Notes: a model not told the origin generated them from the sequence alone. A stretch of 64,000 nucleotides of DNA from G963691835 sp963691835 (GCA_963691835.1 OY829383.1:4588001-4652000); one strand, 5' to 3'. Shown: positions 1 to 8,686, counted from the stretch's first letter. Program-made: numbers and translations.

Positions 1-2662
1 TGTTTACACAGCGGTTCGACTTCGGTCTGCAGTTCGGCATAGGTGTCGGGGAGCACCTCCGCAAACATCTTCGCGGTTTCCGGATCTTCCGCATCCAGCA
101 TGTCCTGGATATCGCCCATGATCTGACCCACACGCCGCGCGCCGATCGACAGGGATGCGCCCTTCTGCGCATGTGCGATCTTGCGGGCCTCGATGTGATC
201 GTCCTTTGAGAGGGCGTCATCCAACGCCTCAATCCGCTCCTTGAGGGAGCCCAGAAACTCAACAACGAATTTAGCCGTGCCAGCATCGAACGACCCGAAA
301 CTGTCTTCGAGTTGCAGAGGGTCAAAGACGTCCGGATCAACACTCGGCACTTCGGGTGCCAAAGGCTCGAGGGACTCGAAATCGGGCTGTTGGACGCCGC
401 GCAATGGCAGCGCGTGCTCGAGATGAGAGAAGAGGACGGCCTCGAGCTTTGCCATCTCGATCGGTTTGCGAAGATAACCGTTCATACCGGCATCCAAGCA
501 CTGTTGCTCCGTTTGGGGCAGCGCATCCGCTGTCAGTGCGACGATCGGGATCGCCTGTTCCACACTGTGCTCAGCTTCGGAGGTGCGGATCGCTGTTGTG
601 AGTTCGAACCCATCCATCTTGGGCATATGAAAGTCTGTCAGAACCATGCCGTATGGATGCTGACCATAAAGCACGAGAGCCTCTTCGCCATTCGCCGCGA
701 TGTCGTGCGCGAAGCCTAGGCGGCTCAGAATCCTGCGGATCACAATCTGATTGGTCTCGTTGTCCTCGGCCACCAGAATCGCGGCCCGGTGCTCATGCGC
801 CGTTGCCATGTCGGGCGGCACATAAACGACCTGCTCGATCTCGTCTGAGATCGCATCGTCGCCAATCTCTGCCTTGCCAAGAGCGACCGCCGCCATGTGC
901 CAAACCCGCCTCAAGCGGACCGGACAGGTGAGCGCGCCCTGCAGCATCATGTTCTCCCGGTCGAGCTCGTTCGCCCCCAAGGTCGATACGGCCGCATGGT
1001 AGGCCGTCAGAACGACCGGAAGACCGGAAAGGCCGTCCATTGCACTAAGCCGGGCAACATACGAACGGATGACGTGAAGACCCGGTTTCGCGTTGACCAA
1101 CACAAGATCCGGAGGACCTCCCAATCGCGCGAGAGCGTCCTCGAAAGAGGGCGTGTCAGAGAAAGCCGTCAGCGCCGTCTCCACTCCGGCGAGGCCACCA
1201 CTCCTGAAGTACCGGCAGAGAATCTCCCCTTCCCGCGAACCGTATCCCATCAAGAGAACACGCGCGGGCGAGATGTCATGGTCGGGCGTCATAGCCGGCT
1301 CGTCGACCTTGAGCGGCAACTCGAACCAGAAAGTTGACCCGTCGCCGGGCGCGCTCACAACGCCGATTTCGCCGCCCATCAACTCGCAGAGGCGTTTGCA
1401 GATCGACAAGCCCAGCCCCGTTCCGCCGTATTTCCGGGAGGTCGAGGAATCCGCCTGAGTGAATGCACTGAAGAGCTTGCCTTGTTGATCAATGGAGAGA
1501 CCAATTCCGGTATCGACGATCTCGAAGCGGATACGAACCTCACCGGAGCCGTTTGGATCACCCCCGACAACCGTCATCCGAAACTCGACGGTGCCCTCTT
1601 CGGTGAACTTGATCGCATTGCTTGCCAGGTTCAGCAGCAATTGACGAATGCGGTTGGGATCTCCTGTCAGCCGGCTGGGGATGGCCGCATCGACGTCGAC
1701 GAGGAAGTCGATCGACTTCTCCTCCGCCCTTGGGGCCATGAGGTCGGCTGTAGACTCGATCACATCGATCAGATCGAAGCTGATCTGTTCGATATCGAGC
1801 TTACCCGCTTCAATCTTGGAGAAATCCAGAATGTCGTTGATGACCGTCAGCAAGGCGTCCGCCGACTGCCGGATCGTCTTGGTCATGTTCCTCTGATCCG
1901 CCGTTAGACGGGTCTGATCCAGGATCTCGGACATGGACATCACGCCGTTCATCGGTGTGCGGATTTCATGGCTCATGGTGGCGAGGAAGTTGGCCTTCGT
2001 CTCCGCGGCTTCCTCCGCGGCCTCGCGAGCCGCCACCAACTCCAGTTCCATGGCCTTGCGGTCCGTGATGTCGGTGTAGGTGATCACCAAACCACCGTCC
2101 GGCATCCGCTTGCTGAACACCTCGTAGGTACGCTCCCCACCGATCACGATTTCCATGGGCGTATCGCCCCCGGCGGTCAGTCTTTCAAGGCGTGCCGAGA
2201 CCTTTTGATCAAGATCCCCGGAGCCGTAGTCGCCCCGCTCCGCGATAAACCGGATGATGCTCTCCAACCTCAGTCCTTCGACGAGGAACCCTTTGGGGAA
2301 CTTATAGAAATCATTGAAACGCTCGTTCCAGCCAATGAGCCGTAGGTCTTTATCGTAGGCTGAGAGGCCCTGGATCATGTTCTCCTGAATGCCGGCCAGC
2401 ATCGCATGAGACGCGCTCAACTCTGCGGTTCGCGCTTCGATCGTCTTCTCAAGGTCTGCCTGGTGCTTCTCCAGTTCCGCGTTCTTCTCAGCGAGTTCAT
2501 TGGTGAGCTGGTAGACGGACTTTTCCAGCATGATGGCGCGGAGGTTCGCGGTCGTCTCGGCGTCGAGCGCCGCATGCCCGGGCGGCAAAGGTCGGGACGC
2601 CGTGATCCGGCAGCCGCCTTCCGCCCCCTTCTCCTTCCGGACCGTCTCGCAGCAATGTCTAA
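1..2662 (-). pseudogene. Hybrid histidine kinase, main body (5' part cut off by an IS, 3' end outside window)
   Basis: The minus-strand frame is open across the whole stretch and leaves the window before a stop. In order it encodes a coiled coil (about 2440-2535), a PAS_7-like PAS domain (2060-2400), HisKA with H-box SHEIRTP (His codon 1968-1970), HATPase_c with DTGIG and GTGLGLS, a first receiver (900-1270) whose phosphoacceptor position reads VNAKPG, a second receiver with the normal TDFHMP (Asp codon 633-635), and an HPt domain with AHAQKG (His codon 171-173). It should relay phosphate His-Asp-His to an unseen partner. It is the last visible gene of the rsbR-rsbS-rsbT-rsbX operon, and its 5' part lies beyond the IS at 3596-3864. 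The first ATG left in this fragment is at 2531, so a shortened kinase might still be made, but no good ribosome site is seen. Confidence 0.85.
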
Positions 2663-3595
2663 GAGCCCGTCCACAAAGTCATTGAATCGTTGGAATCGTT
2701 TGTGATTCACTATCTTGTAGCGATTGATGAGGGAGCTACCAGATGTGGACGAAAGAAAACCGTGCCCGTTATGAGCGCCGGGGCCTTCGGTACCCGAGTG
2801 ATCTGACGGACGAAGAGTGGTCGGTTCTGGCGCCGTTGATCCCGCCGGCCCGGCATGGCGGCCGCAAGCGGTCGGTTGACGTTCGCGCGGTGATCAATGG
2901 CTTGCTCTATGTTCTGGAGACCGGCTGCCCGTGGCGCCATTTGCCGAAGGACTTTCCGCCGAAGAGCACGGTGCATGGGTATTTCGATCTGTGGGCCTGG
3001 GACGGCACGCTCGAGCGGATGCACGATACGCTCTATGTGGCGTTGCGCGAGGCGGAAGGCCGAGAGGGGCAACCGAGCGCCGCGATTATCGACAGCCAAA
3101 GCGCCAAATCGGCGCAAAAAGGGGGGCGTCGCTTGACCCGATCGGCTATGACGCGGGCAAGAAGACGCGCGGCGTGAAGCGCCACATCCTCACTGACCAT
3201 GGCGGACTGCTGCTCACGGCGGTGGTGCATCCAGCCGACATTCAGGACCGCGACGGCGCGGCCTTGGTTTTGAGCAAGCGGGTGCGGCGACGGTTTCCAT
3301 TCATCGAGGTGGTCTTCGCCGATGCCGGCTACCAGGGGCCGAAAGCCGCCAAGGCGGTGGCCAAGACCGGGCCCTGGCGGCTGGAAATCATCAAGCGGAG
3401 CGACGGCGCCAAGGGCTTCATGGTGCAGGCCAAGCGCTGGATCGTCGAACGCACGCTGGCCTGGATCTCGCGCAACCGAAGGCTCGCCCGAGACTTCGAG
3501 GCGCGGGCGCGAACCGCCACCGCCTTCATCTACCTCGCCATGATCAAGATCATGGTACGCCGCTTGAAACAAACATGAACTTTATGGACGGACTC
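2663..3595 (+). mobile_element. IS5-family insertion sequence (IS427-like group)
   Basis: A 933-base element with imperfect terminal inverted repeats. The left end starts GAGCCCGTCCACAAAGT and the reversed right end starts GAGTCCGTCCATAAAGT, two mismatches in 17. It is flanked by the 3-base direct repeat TAA (2660-2662 and 3596-3598), matching the TNA-type target of the IS427 group. It carries one transposase in two overlapping frames. It sits inside the hybrid kinase gene, oriented against it. Removing the element and one TAA restores the kinase frame exactly. The ends and target duplication look intact, which suggests a recent insertion. The group assignment is from memory of family features, not a database match. 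Confidence 0.93.
2743..3578 (+). CDS. IS5-family transposase, made by a -1 frameshift
   Basis: DDE transposase that would cut and rejoin the element ends. The first frame (2743-3177) starts MWTKENRARYERRG and carries the N-terminal DUF4096-like part (LTDEEWSVLAPLIPP) and the first catalytic Asp in IIDSQS. The second frame runs to 3578 with GYDAGKKTRGVKRH, the second Asp in FADAGYQG and the Glu in VERTLAWISRNRR. The frames join at A5G6 (3116-3126): QKGG in frame one continues as ASLDPIGYD in the -1 frame, giving a normal family sequence. A run of A then G is a typical slippage site, so this is probably programmed frameshifting rather than damage. Combined length is about 278 residues, usual for the group. 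Confidence 0.88.
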
Positions 3596-3864
3596 TAAGG
3601 AGGCCGAGCGGCATGTCGCCGATCTCCGGCCCGTCCAGACGGAACTGAAATGCCGGTCGGATGGCATCGTCAGCGATCTGAATGGTCAGAGTGGCGCCAG
3701 ACAGTCTTGCCTTGTTATCCCGAATAATCTGCGACCAGGCCGTTGCGAAACGCCCCGCCTCGACTTCGGGAAAAATCTAGATGGGTAGAAACCAAGTAAA
3801 TCTTCTGCCTAATGTCGGCAAAACCGCCCGACTCCAGCATTTGAATCTCTGCTAAATTAATCAT
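3596..3864 (-). pseudogene. 5' fragment of the hybrid histidine kinase, with a frameshift
   Basis: This is the start of the kinase gene on the far side of the IS. The ATG at 3862-3864 overlaps the rsbX stop by 8 bases, so translation was probably coupled. The first frame reads MINLAEIQMLESGGFADIRQ and on to HLDF, then goes wrong. The next frame over continues with PEVEAGRFATAWSQIIRDN and, across the excised IS, with MPLGLLRHCCETVRKEKG into the main body. The join is at a run of five A on the + strand (3772-3776). Four A would give a continuous HLDFPEVEAG, so one base is extra. The domain has the helix pattern of an RsbT-like ATPase fold without clear nucleotide-binding motifs. The extra base may be a mutation or a homopolymer read error. 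Confidence 0.8.
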
Positions 3865-4444
3865 TTTCACACTTTATAACTATACAAGAAGCATCATCGT
3901 ATGACTTTCCGAACCGCCGGACAATCTCCGTTGATGAATTCTCGGGCTTATCCGTTAGCAGAGCCGGATAGTCCTCAAGTCGAAACGATGAAGACACACC
4001 ATCACTGTGCAGGACCAGAACCTCGCCAACTTCCAAGGTGTCGGTCTGCACATGGGCGGTCCGCATTGCTAGTCCCAACGTTCCGGGCCGGGAGATCAGT
4101 CCGCGTGGCCTCCGTCCCAGTATCCGACCGACAATGTTTCCGACACCGACGAAGCGTACCGTCATGTCCGCGTGACTGATCGAGCCGATTCCGACCGCAG
4201 CCCCGATGGTCCCTTGAAGCTCGGCGTGGAGACCCGACACCAGTTCAGAGACGTTGGCCGGCCCTTGGGCCTTTACCCAGTTGGTAACCAATGTGCTGGC
4301 TTCATGAGCGGGGGCGCCATGCCCCAGGCCATCGGAGACGATCGCCAACATGTCGGTCTCGCGGTCGAATACGATGGCGGCATCACCGCTGACAGTCTCC
4401 CCGGGGTACGGCTTTACAGCGACAGAGGACGAAAGCGTCGGCAC
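3857..4444 (-). CDS. rsbX: RsbX-like SpoIIE-type serine/threonine phosphatase
   Basis: A PP2C/SpoIIE-type phosphatase of 195 residues that in stressosome pathways removes phosphate from RsbS and RsbR and so resets the signal. Metal-binding motifs are visible: SGDAA near residue 20, VSDGLGHG near 37, HSDGV near 155 and DDASCIV close to the end. The length fits Bacillus RsbX (about 200 residues), not the longer RsbU type. The frame is open further upstream, but that part only reads the rsbT end in another frame. I chose the GTG at 4442-4444 because GGAGG lies about 7 bases before it. rsbT ends 4 bases upstream, and the kinase start overlaps its stop. The fold is well supported; the substrate is inferred from the operon. 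Confidence 0.87.
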   Translation of the reverse strand: MPTLSSSVAVKPYPGETVSGDAAIVFDRETDMLAIVSDGLGHGAPAHEASTLVTNWVKAQGPANVSELVSGLHAELQGTIGAAVGIGSISHADMTVRFVGVGNIVGRILGRRPRGLISRPGTLGLAMRTAHVQTDTLEVGEVLVLHSDGVSSSFRLEDYPALLTDKPENSSTEIVRRFGKSYDDASCIVIKCEND

Positions 4445-4448
4445 CGGG

Positions 4449-4874
4449 CTACCTCCGCCAGAGCCGGAAGGTGGCGCGGGTCCCCTTGCCGGGCTCGGTA
4501 TCAACCTCGAACTCGTCCACAAGACGCTTCACACCGGGCAAACCGAGGCCAAGGGTTCCAGAGGTGCTGTACCGGTCCTTCATCGCCGCCTCGAGGTCCG
4601 CGATGCCCGGTCCATTGTCTACCGCGGCGACCATAACGCCCTGCTTTGTTCCGCGAAAGGCAGACTGAAACTCGAGATGCCCATGGCCGGCGAACTTGAG
4701 AATGTTCCGGCCAATCTCCGATGCCGCCGTCACGACCCGGGTGGTCTCCGCATTGTCGAACCCCCGCCGCAGTGCCCACGCACGAAGATTGGCAAGAGCG
4801 ATGCTGAGATCCATGTCGGATCTGATCGAACACCGCTCCATATTGGAGGGGTCGCTTGGAGCGCCGGACGTCAC
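4449..4874 (-). CDS. rsbT: RsbT-like serine/threonine kinase (anti-sigma-factor ATPase fold)
   Basis: A GHKL-fold kinase of 141 residues. RsbT phosphorylates RsbS and RsbR in the stressosome and, once released, switches on a partner protein. The N box is SEIGRNILKFAG (Asn57), the G1 box VDNGPGI (Asp86), and the stretch YSTSGTLGLGLPGVKRL (102-118) is nearly the Bacillus RsbT signature, including the GLPG loop that separates RsbT from ordinary RsbW proteins. The start is a GTG sharing GTGA with the rsbS stop, so the two are translationally coupled. All visible ATP-binding residues are kept, so it should be active. No rsbU-type phosphatase or sigma factor follows, so the likely partner is the broken hybrid kinase downstream. 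Confidence 0.93.
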   Translation of the reverse strand: MTSGAPSDPSNMERCSIRSDMDLSIALANLRAWALRRGFDNAETTRVVTAASEIGRNILKFAGHGHLEFQSAFRGTKQGVMVAAVDNGPGIADLEAAMKDRYSTSGTLGLGLPGVKRLVDEFEVDTEPGKGTRATFRLWRR

Positions 4875-5254
4875 GGCACCACCCGTTCGGTTGTGCCTAG
4901 TAACTCCAGGGCATGTTCCACCGTCCGCGCCGCCAAAAACCCTTCGGTCTCCGCCTCGAGTTCCGCCAGATTGGCGGCCACTCCCGGACGGAGCCCCACA
5001 AGAATTGTCTGTGTCCCCATGAGAGACGCCATTTTGGCGACACCACGGAGAGCCTCGAAATCATAGACATCCATGATGTGAATGCTGGAGAGATCGATCA
5101 TGAGTGCCCGCGCCCGCGTCTTCTGTATGGTCGCCAGCACGTCTTCGCCGAATTGACGCAACACCGCGTCGACCAGATCCACTTGGACGGTGGCGACGAT
5201 GTTTCCATCAATGAGCGTAAGTGAGACGCGTTCGACGCCGGCGGTCACGGCCAT
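4871..5254 (-). CDS. rsbS: RsbS-like STAS-domain scaffold protein
   Basis: A single STAS domain of 127 residues. RsbS forms the core of the stressosome with RsbR and holds RsbT. The STAS core is clear: ALMIDLSSIHIMDVYDFE (about 50-67) and LMGTQTILVGLRPGVAANL (about 78-96). In Bacillus RsbS the serine phosphorylated by RsbT follows the Asp of the second motif (DS). Here the matching residue appears to be Val63 (DVY), while the neighbouring RsbR keeps DT at this place, so normal phospho-switching of this protein may be absent or use another residue. The ATG is one base after the rsbR TGA, and the stop overlaps the rsbT start. The family is sure; the phosphosite reading rests on my hand alignment. 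Confidence 0.9.
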   Translation of the reverse strand: MAVTAGVERVSLTLIDGNIVATVQVDLVDAVLRQFGEDVLATIQKTRARALMIDLSSIHIMDVYDFEALRGVAKMASLMGTQTILVGLRPGVAANLAELEAETEGFLAARTVEHALELLGTTERVVP

Positions 5255-5255
5255 C

Positions 5256-6446
5256 TCAACCCTCCGATCGGTCCGTCACCTCGACGCCGATCGACGCGAA
5301 TGCGCCCTGAAGCGCATCTCTCAACGTTGCGGTCGTCCGCACGTCGCCGGTCTCGATGCCCAGATCAACGATCGTTTGGGCGATCGCAGGCGACAGCCCC
5401 GAGATCATACATTCGCATCCCATCAGCCGTGTCGCCTTTGTGATCTTGATGAGATGATTGGCGACTGCCGTGTCCACCACCGCGACGCCGCTGATGTCCA
5501 TGATGAACACCCGGGCCCGCGTCTCATCAATCTTCGACAGGATGGCCGACATGACATCCTGAGCCCGCTGAGAGTCGATGAAGCCAACGATCGGCAACAG
5601 CAGAATGTCGTTCCAGATTGCCGTCACGGGCGTCGACATCTCCATGATCGCCCGGTGCTGGGAGTCGATCTTCGCCTCGGTGATCTTGCGTTCCGTAACG
5701 TCGGTCGCGAATTTCACGACCTTGTAGGGCTTCCCCGCGCGGTCCAGGAATGGCGTGTACGACGCTTGAAGCCAGACCTCTTTGCCGTTCTTGCCCAACC
5801 TCTTGAACTCGGCGGTCTGGCTCTCACCTCGGCGGAGCGACTCCCAGAACGCTTCATACTCGTGGCTCGACGCGAAGTCGGATTCTACGAAAATGCTGTG
5901 ATGCTTGCCCGCGATCTCGTCCAGGCCATAGCCCATCATCGAAAGGAATTTGTCGTTGGCCGAGAGGATGGTTCCGTCAACACCGAACTCCACCACGGCT
6001 TGAGAGGCAATCATGGCCTCCGTCATCTTCCGCTCGGTGACGTCGGTTGCGAACTTGACGACTTTGTAGGGCTTGCCGGCGGTGTCGAAGATCGGGTTGT
6101 AGGATGCCTGGATCCAAACTTCCCGGCCGTCTTTCCCGAGACGCTTAAACTCCGCCGCCTGATACTCCCCGCGGCCCAGAGCATTCCAGAACTCTTTGTA
6201 CTCCGCGCTTGCCGCGAACCCGGGCTCCGCGAAGATGCTGTGTTGCTTGCCGACAATCTCGTCGAGTTCGTACCCCATCATTGCCAAGAAATTCGCGTTG
6301 GCGGTAATGATGGTTCCATCCGTTTCAAACTCAATCACAGACTGGGACCGGTTGATCGCGTCAATCTGGCCAGCGTAGTCCGCGTCACGCGCTGCTTTCT
6401 GCGCCGTAGAGGATTTTGCTCGCCCGCTCTTTGTTTTCTCATTCAT
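5256..6446 (-). CDS. rsbR: RsbR-like stressosome sensor with two PAS domains and a STAS domain
   Basis: A 396-residue protein, first in the stressosome operon. Two PAS domains (36-138 and 150-252) are followed by a STAS domain (about 270-385). The PAS pair replaces the globin-like sensor of Bacillus RsbR and would sense a small molecule, light, oxygen or redox; the ligand cannot be told from the sequence. The STAS part carries both threonines that RsbT phosphorylates in RsbR proteins: Thr326 in VVDTAVANHL and Thr358 in PAIAQTIVDLGIE. The PAS domains are near copies of each other (both contain KPYKVVKFATDVTERK), repeated every 114 residues. Upstream is an AT-rich region that should hold the operon promoter. 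No membrane segment is seen, so it should be cytoplasmic. Confidence 0.92.
   Translation of the reverse strand: MNEKTKSGRAKSSTAQKAARDADYAGQIDAINRSQSVIEFETDGTIITANANFLAMMGYELDEIVGKQHSIFAEPGFAASAEYKEFWNALGRGEYQAAEFKRLGKDGREVWIQASYNPIFDTAGKPYKVVKFATDVTERKMTEAMIASQAVVEFGVDGTILSANDKFLSMMGYGLDEIAGKHHSIFVESDFASSHEYEAFWESLRRGESQTAEFKRLGKNGKEVWLQASYTPFLDRAGKPYKVVKFATDVTERKITEAKIDSQHRAIMEMSTPVTAIWNDILLLPIVGFIDSQRAQDVMSAILSKIDETRARVFIMDISGVAVVDTAVANHLIKITKATRLMGCECMISGLSPAIAQTIVDLGIETGDVRTTATLRDALQGAFASIGVEVTDRSEG
5664..6347 (-). repeat. Internal tandem duplication encoding the two PAS domains of rsbR
   Basis: Two consecutive 342-base units, roughly 6006-6347 and 5664-6005, encode PAS1 and PAS2. They are still visibly alike at the DNA level, for example the shared stretch around TTGTAGGGCTT at about 5723 and 6065. 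This points to an in-frame duplication inside the gene rather than two PAS domains of separate origin. Confidence 0.75.
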
Positions 6447-6868
6447 CGTTCAACACATCCCCATATGTGCCTTATCAAAGACAAGGAGCCTTCTTTATTA
6501 TTATCCCGAGAAAGATTGATTACTCCTACAGACACTACTCACTTAGCTAAATCTTCCCCACACCCACAGTCTGCCACAAGCAATCCCAAGCCAGCAATGA
6601 AAGTAGTTGCTACAAAGTCGCAAAACATCAGTATTTTATTGGGGTTAACGAAAACCGAAAAACGTCAACGATTACCCGGGCTGTTTCTTAAGAGATTCAT
6701 AACAGTCTCTGCTCCCAATCAGCGCGGGAGTGCTATTTTATTCCATTGGCCGCATTCGTTGGTAATCCACTCTCACAACAGCCGACTGTGCATGCGCTCA
6801 TTGCAATGGTCGCCGCTCCCGTGATCAAACACCGGGCGGCGGCATACCAAACCACACCCGGGTTCCCC
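6447..6868. other. AT-rich intergenic region between rsbR and the methyltransferase gene
   Basis: About 420 bases with much lower GC than the neighbours, lying between divergent genes. It should contain the promoter of the stressosome operon (leftward) and of the methyltransferase gene (rightward). I see no clear palindrome, terminator or RNA. The frame of the methyltransferase is open back to a TTG at 6746, so its start could lie inside this stretch. Confidence 0.5.
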
Positions 6869-7855
6869 ATGAAGCAAAGACTGTACGAAGTTGAGTCCTT
6901 CTCTCCGAAGATGCTGAAGCGGATGAGCAGCGGCCCGTTTGAGATAGACGGAACCCACTATCTGCTTAGGGACATCTTCTATATCCCGATGAAGCCTTCG
7001 GATTGGGAACGGGTACGTCGTTTCTGGGAGGAAACCGACGAGACATCCGAGGCGTCAAAGCATTGGCTGAAGGAGTCGCTCGGATACATCTATATGTACA
7101 GCAAGCGTGACTCTTGCCTGATGGCCGCAGGTCTGTTCCACAGCGGCTACGTCGGAACCCTGATCGACGGAGACGCTCAATCAACGAACATGCAAGTGAG
7201 TAGCGACCGGCAGAGAGAGGTTTTCGCCAACTTCATGGAGCACTCGGCGCCAATCATCCGGTCCTGGTATCCGATGCTCCCAAGTTCCGTGGACTTCTAT
7301 CACCTTGAAAAGAACTTTCTCGTCGCTCAAGAGTTGGCGCGGCATTTCGACGATGATGCGGCGGGCTTGAGCGTTCTAGAAGTCGGTGCCGGCGGGTGTC
7401 TGCTTTCCTTGTTCATGCAAAAACTTATGAACATCTCCGCCTACACCATTATCGATCTGCCTCTGATGGTTCCGCTGGGCACGGCCATGATGAACCACTT
7501 CGCCCCGGACAAAGCGGTATCGCTCCCGAACGACACAGTCGCCGACGCATGGCTTCGGTATCAGGTAGCCGATGCCCCCAACGTCGATCCGGACACCATT
7601 GATGCGGCGATCAACATCACCTCCTTTCAGGAGATGACACATGATCAGATCGACCGGTACTTCGATCTCATTGGCAGCGCGCTCAAGCGCGGCGGGGTGT
7701 TCATCTGTGTGAACAGGGACGTCAAACTGAGTGTGTTCCTAGACTATCCTTGGGAGAAGATCGGCGGTGAAATCATCGTCGACGACTTGGATCCGACCTC
7801 CGGGTTTCACCGGGACAATCAGGTGATCTGTCGACGGGTCGTGCGTAAGTCCTAG
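6869..7855 (+). CDS. Putative SAM-dependent (sugar O-) methyltransferase
   Basis: A class I methyltransferase fold. The SAM-binding loop is VLEVGAGGCLLSLFM about 40 percent into the protein, followed by IIDLPLMV (acidic strand end), AAINITSFQEM and GGVFICVNRD. The long N-terminal part (KRMSSGPFEIDGTHYLLRD) resembles the putative sugar O-methyltransferase family found in polysaccharide clusters; the exact substrate cannot be read. I use the ATG at 6869 (328 residues). ATG 6806 and TTG 6746 are in the same frame and no start has a convincing ribosome site. A sulfotransferase follows 54 bases later on the same strand, so the pair may decorate the same glycan or lipid. Confidence 0.7.
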   Translation: MKQRLYEVESFSPKMLKRMSSGPFEIDGTHYLLRDIFYIPMKPSDWERVRRFWEETDETSEASKHWLKESLGYIYMYSKRDSCLMAAGLFHSGYVGTLIDGDAQSTNMQVSSDRQREVFANFMEHSAPIIRSWYPMLPSSVDFYHLEKNFLVAQELARHFDDDAAGLSVLEVGAGGCLLSLFMQKLMNISAYTIIDLPLMVPLGTAMMNHFAPDKAVSLPNDTVADAWLRYQVADAPNVDPDTIDAAINITSFQEMTHDQIDRYFDLIGSALKRGGVFICVNRDVKLSVFLDYPWEKIGGEIIVDDLDPTSGFHRDNQVICRRVVRKS

Positions 7856-7909
7856 GCCGGGCAGCCTGCCGGGATCTTCCCACCATCTTATGGGTGAGAA
7901 CGGAACATC

Positions 7910-8686
7910 ATGGGCTCTCTCTCAGACGAAGTGGAACGCGCCCTTGCGGCCGGCGACGCGGAGGAGGCGTTCAGACTCTGTCTTGAGAACAACACGTCCT
8001 GCCTTCACGGCACGAGTATCGAGCGTCTGCGCGCCGTTCGCCGAAACCAGCCGCCGTTCCTGATGATCGCGATGCGGCGGTCTGGCTCCACCTTCATCGC
8101 AAAGTCCGTCCAGGTCAGCGGCGGCTACATCAATGTCCCCTTCAGCCGGATCGCCGAAGACGATCTGTCGCTGAACCAGCGCTTGAGCTGGCTGAAACTG
8201 GGCGGCGTCATGTCCCGCGTACATTCTCGCCCGACACCCGAGGTGCTCAACGCCATTGCCTCCGTAGGCGGGGTAAGGGTTCTGCTTTTGGTGAGAGATC
8301 CGGTGGACGCAGCGTTCTCCCTCTTCGTCAGGCGCCGTTACAACCCGAGGCAGTTGGATGAAGATGCGTCCGAAATCTCAGCAACTCGCCAGAAGACGCT
8401 CTCAAGAGACCATTTCATGGCGTTCATTGAGCCGGCCATCGACGACTACCGGTCTTGGCTGGCGGAATGGGACGCCGTCTTCCCGCTCGAGTCCGTCGAG
8501 TGCCGGAGGGCAGATTATGCGCGGTTCTACGTTGACGTGAGAGCCGGGTTCTCCGCCCTACAGGCCTATCTTGGCCTTCCAGGACCGATCCTCCCGCTGG
8601 AACGGGGGACGATCACGAACTACCAAAGGGGCATGACCGAAGAAAAAGCCCGGGAATACGCCACATGGCTGGATGAGCTCCGCTAG
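7910..8686 (+). CDS. Sulfotransferase family protein
   Basis: A 258-residue enzyme expected to move a sulfo group from PAPS to a sugar or lipid. The 5'-phosphosulfate loop is AMRRSGSTFIAKS (about 54-66), and the 3'-phosphate site is LLLVRDPVDAAFSLFVRRR (about 124-142), with the usual Arg and downstream Ser. The C-terminal helix region is short. It follows the methyltransferase gene in the same direction and ends 40 bases before the convergent prfC stop. No signal peptide or membrane segment is visible. The acceptor is unknown. Confidence 0.8.
   Translation: MGSLSDEVERALAAGDAEEAFRLCLENNTSCLHGTSIERLRAVRRNQPPFLMIAMRRSGSTFIAKSVQVSGGYINVPFSRIAEDDLSLNQRLSWLKLGGVMSRVHSRPTPEVLNAIASVGGVRVLLLVRDPVDAAFSLFVRRRYNPRQLDEDASEISATRQKTLSRDHFMAFIEPAIDDYRSWLAEWDAVFPLESVECRRADYARFYVDVRAGFSALQAYLGLPGPILPLERGTITNYQRGMTEEKAREYATWLDELR

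Noticed and set aside
5190..6824. Long + strand open frame (544 codons) opposite rsbS and rsbR
   Set aside because: It mirrors the rsb genes, whose domains are clear; the translated + frame has no known domain and an arginine/aspartate-rich mirror composition.
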